DNA of 64,000 bases from positions 1-64,000 of the forward strand of contig JANQKZ010000036.1 in assembly GCA_028280845.1 (NCBI GenBank), in the 5' to 3' direction. This DNA is from Opitutales bacterium (lineage in GTDB: Bacteria > Verrucomicrobiota > Verrucomicrobiia > Opitutales > JABSRG01). A program made the position numbers and the translations under genes. Every line of letters begins with the position of its first letter. Position 1 is the stretch's first letter. Under the pieces are notes generated by a model. The model did no database searches, was not told the DNA's origin, and saw only the letters and a list, made by a program, of their open reading frames with translations. Positions 60,474 through 64,000 of the stretch are shown piece after piece.

Positions 60474-62387
60474 ATGAAGCCCCGTCCGCACCCGCTGCTC
60501 CTCTGCCTCTCCTTCGTCTTTCTCCAGTGGCTTCCGGCGGATCCCCCCGAGGATTTACATGCCTGGACTGCCGCCCCCCATGGGTGGCAATTGGAGCGCC
60601 TGGGCCCAAGCACCGTCTCGGTCGACCTGGAAGCCTACGAGACGATCCTCTACGTGGCAGCCGAGGCCTCCGGACCGGGGGAAGGAACCAGGGCCGCCCC
60701 CTACTCCAGTCTGGCCCGCGCCCTCAAAGCCGGAGCTGAACAACCGGGCCGCACCGCTGTCCTCGTCGCAACGGGAACCTACCGTGAGGCGCCCTACACC
60801 ATGGTCGAAGGGGTAGACCTGTTTGGGGGTTTCCATCCATCGACCTGGGAGCGCGACCTGTTCGAGCACCCCACCCGCCTCTCCGGCGAGGAAATGTCTC
60901 GCGTGTTGGTCGGTGCGGACGATGCCATCCTCGACGGGTTCATCGTTTCGAACGGCCGCGTAGTCGGCCATGGAGCAGGGCTGTATTGCCGGGAGACCTC
61001 TCCTACCGTCACGAACAACCGCTTTGAGAATAACCTGGCTGTGGAACCGGGAGACTACAGCCACGACCACGATCGCCGCCGCCAACGGGCTCATGACGGA
61101 GGGGCCATTGCCCTCGTCAATTACGCCAATCCGGCCATCCATAACAACATCTTCGTCAACAACTCGACCGGGGTCGGCAACGGTGCCGCCATCTCGGCGG
61201 CCGATGACTGTATACCGCAAATCGGCTATAATGTTTTCTGGGAAAACCGGGCCGGGATCCATGACCACGCCATCACCCGGTCAGGAAATGGGGCTGCCGT
61301 CAGCCTGCGTAATTCTTCCCGGGCGGCCATCTTCCACAACCTGTTCGTTGGCAACCAGGCCCATGGGGGAAGCGATGCCGGCGCCCTTTTCTTCGAGTAC
61401 TTTTCCTGGCCTGAAGTCAGGTGGAATGTGTTCCTCAATAATTATGCTTCGGACGATGGGGGCGCCATGGACTCCCAGAAATACTCACACCCCAAAGTGA
61501 AATACAACCTGCTCTTTGGCAACCAGGCCGATGGTTCCGGGGGCGGGGCTCACCACGACGACTCGCTCATGGAGTTTGAAAACAATATTTTCGCCTATAA
61601 CGTCGCCCAGAACCAGGGTGGGGCCTTTGGCGGCTCCCATGGCTGGATTCGAGCCATCAATAATACCGTTGTATTCAATGAAGCTGTCAAGAAGGGGGGC
61701 GGGGCCGTCCATCACTACAACATGAAAAATCCGCACCTGAAGCAGATTCTCATGCGGAACAATATTTTCTGGGGCAACCAACCCGATGAGCTCTTTCTCG
61801 AGTCCGGCGGCGATGTCTATTACAATATAGTGGAAGGCGGGTATGGCAACGCCTACGGGGCTTACGAGATGGATCCGACCTTCCTCGACAATGGACTCGA
61901 GCTTCATCCCGGGGAGGCGATCTACAGCGAGCCGCGGTTTGTCTCTCGCATCACTTTGAATGCGGGGGAAGATACCCTATCCCCGGATGCCCTCGTCGGC
62001 CGGGTTATCCGGCGCCTGGGTCCCGTCCCCGATGATGTCCTCGAAAAGCCGGTCGTGCAGAAGGCCCAGGTCCGGCAGGGCGCTGGCCTCGCCGCCGTGA
62101 CCGAGGGCGATGGTATCGCTGGCGACGGCCCCCAGTACCGGGCATTCCTCGGAAGTTGGTGGAGCTTGATCCGGGCCAACGGTCCCGACTGGGTCGAGGT
62201 CTGGGGGCCGGTTGCGCTCTACCCCGAATCGACATTGGAAATCATCCCCACCTTTCACCTGCACCCCGATTCGCCCGCCATCAATAACGGGCTCTACACG
62301 GACTATGCCCCCGACGACATCGACGGGCAGCCCCGCTACTTCCCCACCATCGATTTTGGAGCCGATGAATATGTTCCCGAAAATTAA
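60474..62387 (+). CDS. Secreted right-handed beta-helix protein (paralogue of 54978-56732)
   Basis: The 637-residue protein has a short export signal. The entry LYVAAEASGPGEGTRAAPYSSLARAL and LVATGTYREAPYTMVEGVDLFGGFHPSTWERD parallels the beta-helix protein at 55-56.7 kb. Rungs such as SPTVTNNRFENN, NPAIHNNIFVNNS, FHNLFVGNQAHG and FENNIFAYNVAQN follow, and the tail ends FGADEYVPEN. Both paralogues also share the mid-late VGRVIRR/SGRVIRIG strand. No catalytic residues can be named. It overlaps the next gene by 17 bp, so the two are co-translated; this links the helix protein to a propeller-type enzyme. Confidence 0.8.
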   Translation: MKPRPHPLLLCLSFVFLQWLPADPPEDLHAWTAAPHGWQLERLGPSTVSVDLEAYETILYVAAEASGPGEGTRAAPYSSLARALKAGAEQPGRTAVLVATGTYREAPYTMVEGVDLFGGFHPSTWERDLFEHPTRLSGEEMSRVLVGADDAILDGFIVSNGRVVGHGAGLYCRETSPTVTNNRFENNLAVEPGDYSHDHDRRRQRAHDGGAIALVNYANPAIHNNIFVNNSTGVGNGAAISAADDCIPQIGYNVFWENRAGIHDHAITRSGNGAAVSLRNSSRAAIFHNLFVGNQAHGGSDAGALFFEYFSWPEVRWNVFLNNYASDDGGAMDSQKYSHPKVKYNLLFGNQADGSGGGAHHDDSLMEFENNIFAYNVAQNQGGAFGGSHGWIRAINNTVVFNEAVKKGGGAVHHYNMKNPHLKQILMRNNIFWGNQPDELFLESGGDVYYNIVEGGYGNAYGAYEMDPTFLDNGLELHPGEAIYSEPRFVSRITLNAGEDTLSPDALVGRVIRRLGPVPDDVLEKPVVQKAQVRQGAGLAAVTEGDGIAGDGPQYRAFLGSWWSLIRANGPDWVEVWGPVALYPESTLEIIPTFHLHPDSPAINNGLYTDYAPDDIDGQPRYFPTIDFGADEYVPEN

Positions 62388-64000
62388 ATCCGCCTTAACC
62401 CTTTTCTTTTCCCTGTTGTCGCTCGGTGGTGCCGCAACCCCTCCCCCCGCAGATGAGATCCGGGATCAGCCCGTAATATATACCGGCTCGGAAGACGCCG
62501 ACAAGCGCTGGCACCACGGCGGGTTCCGGTCCGCGGTCGGCGTCCACAAGATCCAGGTCCTGCGCGCCTCGCGACATGAACCCCTGCAAAACCGGGAGGT
62601 GGGCTGGACTTATAACCATGCTCCCATGCTGGCCTACTGGGAGGGCCGCTTCTGGATGAATTACGTATCCAATAGTGTCGAGGAGCACGGTACACCCGGT
62701 CGCACCCCCTTCACCTCCTCAGCCGACGGCTATAACTGGCAATTTCCTGAAGTCGGCTTCCCGGTGGTCCGCCTCCCTGAATTTACCCCCGACCCGCGCT
62801 ACTTCGGTGGGCGCAGCCCCGGCGTCCAGCCCGAGGGTACTGAGTCAGTCATGCATCAGCGCATGGGATTCTACGTGGCCCCCAATGGCCGGCTGCTCAC
62901 CTCGGGCTTCTACAGCTATTGCCCGAATGTCCGATACGGCCCTAACCGCGGCCAGGGTCTCGGCCGCGTCATCCGTGAGGTCTTCCCCAACGGAAGCCTC
63001 GGCCCGATCTATTTTGTCCGCTACAACCGCCACGCCGGCTGGGATGAGTCCAATACCCCCTTCCCCTTTTTCACCGAATCCGGGGATCCGGGCCTGATTG
63101 AGGCCTGCCGGGCCCTCCTCGCCGATAAGTTGATGACCCTGCAGTGGTGGGAGGATGATCGCGGAGATGATGGGTTCTTCACCTTGGAAATCCCCGATGA
63201 TCTGAAAATCTCCGACCTCACCTTCGGACCCATCCCGGAGGACGACGTCAATTACATCGAGCCCAAGGCCCTGAGTTACTATAAACGCGACGACGGGGTC
63301 ACCGTAGGTGTCCTCAAAAGCGAACTCGCCCTCTTGAGTGAAGACGACGGCATGACCTGGACCCGTGGACGCCACCCCTTCCCGGAGTCCGCCGCCAAGA
63401 TCTGGGGGCAGCGCACCGACGACGCACGCTTTGCCCTTGTCTATTGCCATAGCGCCACCCGCCGAAACCGCTTCCCGCTGGTGGCCGTGACCAGCGACGA
63501 TGGCTACGCTTTTGATAACATCAACCTGATCCACGCCGAAGTTCCTCCCATGCGTTACCGCGGGACCAATAAGGCGCAAGGCCCCCAATATATCCGGGGA
63601 ATCATGCCCGGAAATGGCAACCCGCCCGGCGACCACATGTGGCTTACCTACAGCGTGAACAAGGAAGATATCTGGGTAGCCCGGGTCCGCACCCCCATTG
63701 AGGACTCCGTTTCCGAGCATCTGGACGAATCCTTTGAGGGCTACGAGAGTATCGTGGATATGGAACTGTGGAATCTTTACCTGCCCCAGTGGGCTCCCAT
63801 TTCATTGGCCGTCGATCCCTGGGACCCGAAGAATCAGGTGCTCCAGATCAAGGATGAAGACCCTTACGACTACGCCAAAGCGGAGCGTGTCATTCCTCAA
63901 AGCAAACGGCTCAAGATTTCCTTCCGTGTCCTCCAACAACATTATGGAATAAACGGCCTCGAGGTCGAAGCCCAGACGGCCCGGGGCGGCCGCCCCATGC
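62371..64000 (+). CDS. Secreted beta-propeller glycan-active protein (sialidase- or lyase-like), 3' end off window
   Basis: This frame is absent from the ORF track because it is open to the right edge. The ATG at 62371 overlaps the beta-helix gene by 17 bp and starts a signal peptide (SALTLFFSLLSLGGAA). The visible 543 residues include GWTYNHAPMLAYWEGRFWMNYVSN and FTSSADGYNWQFP, then LLSEDDGMTWTRGRHPFPE and VAVTSDDGYAFDN, all Asp-box-like turns of a propeller. From about residue 450 a beta-sandwich-like region begins (LDESFEGYESIVDMELWN). Proteins of this look are annotated as exo-sialidase-like or appear among propeller polysaccharide lyases; I cannot decide. A large minus-strand ORF over it is a shadow. 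Confidence 0.72.
   Translation, partial: MFPKIKSALTLFFSLLSLGGAATPPPADEIRDQPVIYTGSEDADKRWHHGGFRSAVGVHKIQVLRASRHEPLQNREVGWTYNHAPMLAYWEGRFWMNYVSNSVEEHGTPGRTPFTSSADGYNWQFPEVGFPVVRLPEFTPDPRYFGGRSPGVQPEGTESVMHQRMGFYVAPNGRLLTSGFYSYCPNVRYGPNRGQGLGRVIREVFPNGSLGPIYFVRYNRHAGWDESNTPFPFFTESGDPGLIEACRALLADKLMTLQWWEDDRGDDGFFTLEIPDDLKISDLTFGPIPEDDVNYIEPKALSYYKRDDGVTVGVLKSELALLSEDDGMTWTRGRHPFPESAAKIWGQRTDDARFALVYCHSATRRNRFPLVAVTSDDGYAFDNINLIHAEVPPMRYRGTNKAQGPQYIRGIMPGNGNPPGDHMWLTYSVNKEDIWVARVRTPIEDSVSEHLDESFEGYESIVDMELWNLYLPQWAPISLAVDPWDPKNQVLQIKDEDPYDYAKAERVIPQSKRLKISFRVLQQHYGINGLEVEAQTARGGRPM

Noticed and set aside
62845-63720. Minus-strand ORF of 291 aa
   Set aside because: Tempting because the ORF track lists nothing else of size there, but the plus-strand frame from 62371 is open for 543 codons, has a signal peptide and Asp-box motifs.

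Overview
The window is a GC-rich bacterial chromosome segment, densely packed with carbohydrate- and peptide-scavenging genes. TonB-dependent receptors, many secreted sulfatases, right-handed beta-helix proteins, a GH110-like enzyme, LamG/beta-propeller proteins and a quinoprotein with c-type haems are a gene mix typical of Verrucomicrobiota (Opitutales/Puniceicoccales-like, probably aquatic or marine). That placement is inferred from gene content; there is no rRNA or other marker gene here. No tRNA, rRNA, CRISPR array or intact insertion sequence was seen.

Layout. (A) 1-8.5 kb: a translationally coupled minus-strand operon (TonB receptor, TPR protein, secreted isoaspartyl peptidase, PLP aminotransferase, DAACS symporter) faces a GntR/FCD regulator and a D-amino-acid-oxidase-like enzyme. 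Two perfect TTGTATACAA palindromes lie between them. Together these look like an L-isoaspartyl/D-aspartyl scavenging locus. (B) 8.5-12.3 kb: pflB and pflA (pyruvate formate-lyase and its activase), plus a frameshifted small membrane protein. (C) 12.3-18.1 kb: aldo/keto reductase, nucleoside hydrolase, and a GH28-GH110 pair of beta-helix glycosidases. (D) 18.1-27.2 kb: a PQQ dehydrogenase carrying two inserted haem-c motifs, a membrane protein, a GH5 enzyme, a GNAT, an iduronate-sulfatase-like sulfatase and a modular GH10 enzyme. (E) 27.2-36 kb: a stranded cobalamin-riboswitch-like element followed by a truncated leader, a three-domain esterase, an SDR/enolase-superfamily pair, a bicupin and a second TonB receptor.

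(F) 36-64 kb is the most unusual part. A LacI-family regulator, which apparently starts at ATT, sits among transcription units whose upstream regions carry TTTCATGAAA-type inverted repeats. The units include two LamG/beta-propeller paralogues, four phosphoesterases (a calcineurin-type enzyme, two PhoD-like, one 5'-nucleotidase-like), two polymorphic beta-helix proteins and an enolase-superfamily dehydratase. One of them is a nine-gene operon encoding an exported HpcH-like protein, a sodium:solute symporter, a sulfatase without a signal peptide, an iron alcohol dehydrogenase, a DapA-like aldolase, a DUF1537 acid-sugar kinase and a PdxA2-like dehydrogenase. The simplest reading is one regulon that takes apart a sulfated and perhaps phosphorylated glycan outside the cell, imports an acid-sugar product, desulfates it in the cytoplasm and feeds the carbon to triose phosphate and pyruvate. 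The substrate is unknown.

Several starts in the ORF track were moved to fit signal peptides, domain boundaries or overlaps. Three real genes were missing or truncated in the track: the symporter at 1-243, the LacI gene and the last gene, which runs off the right edge.
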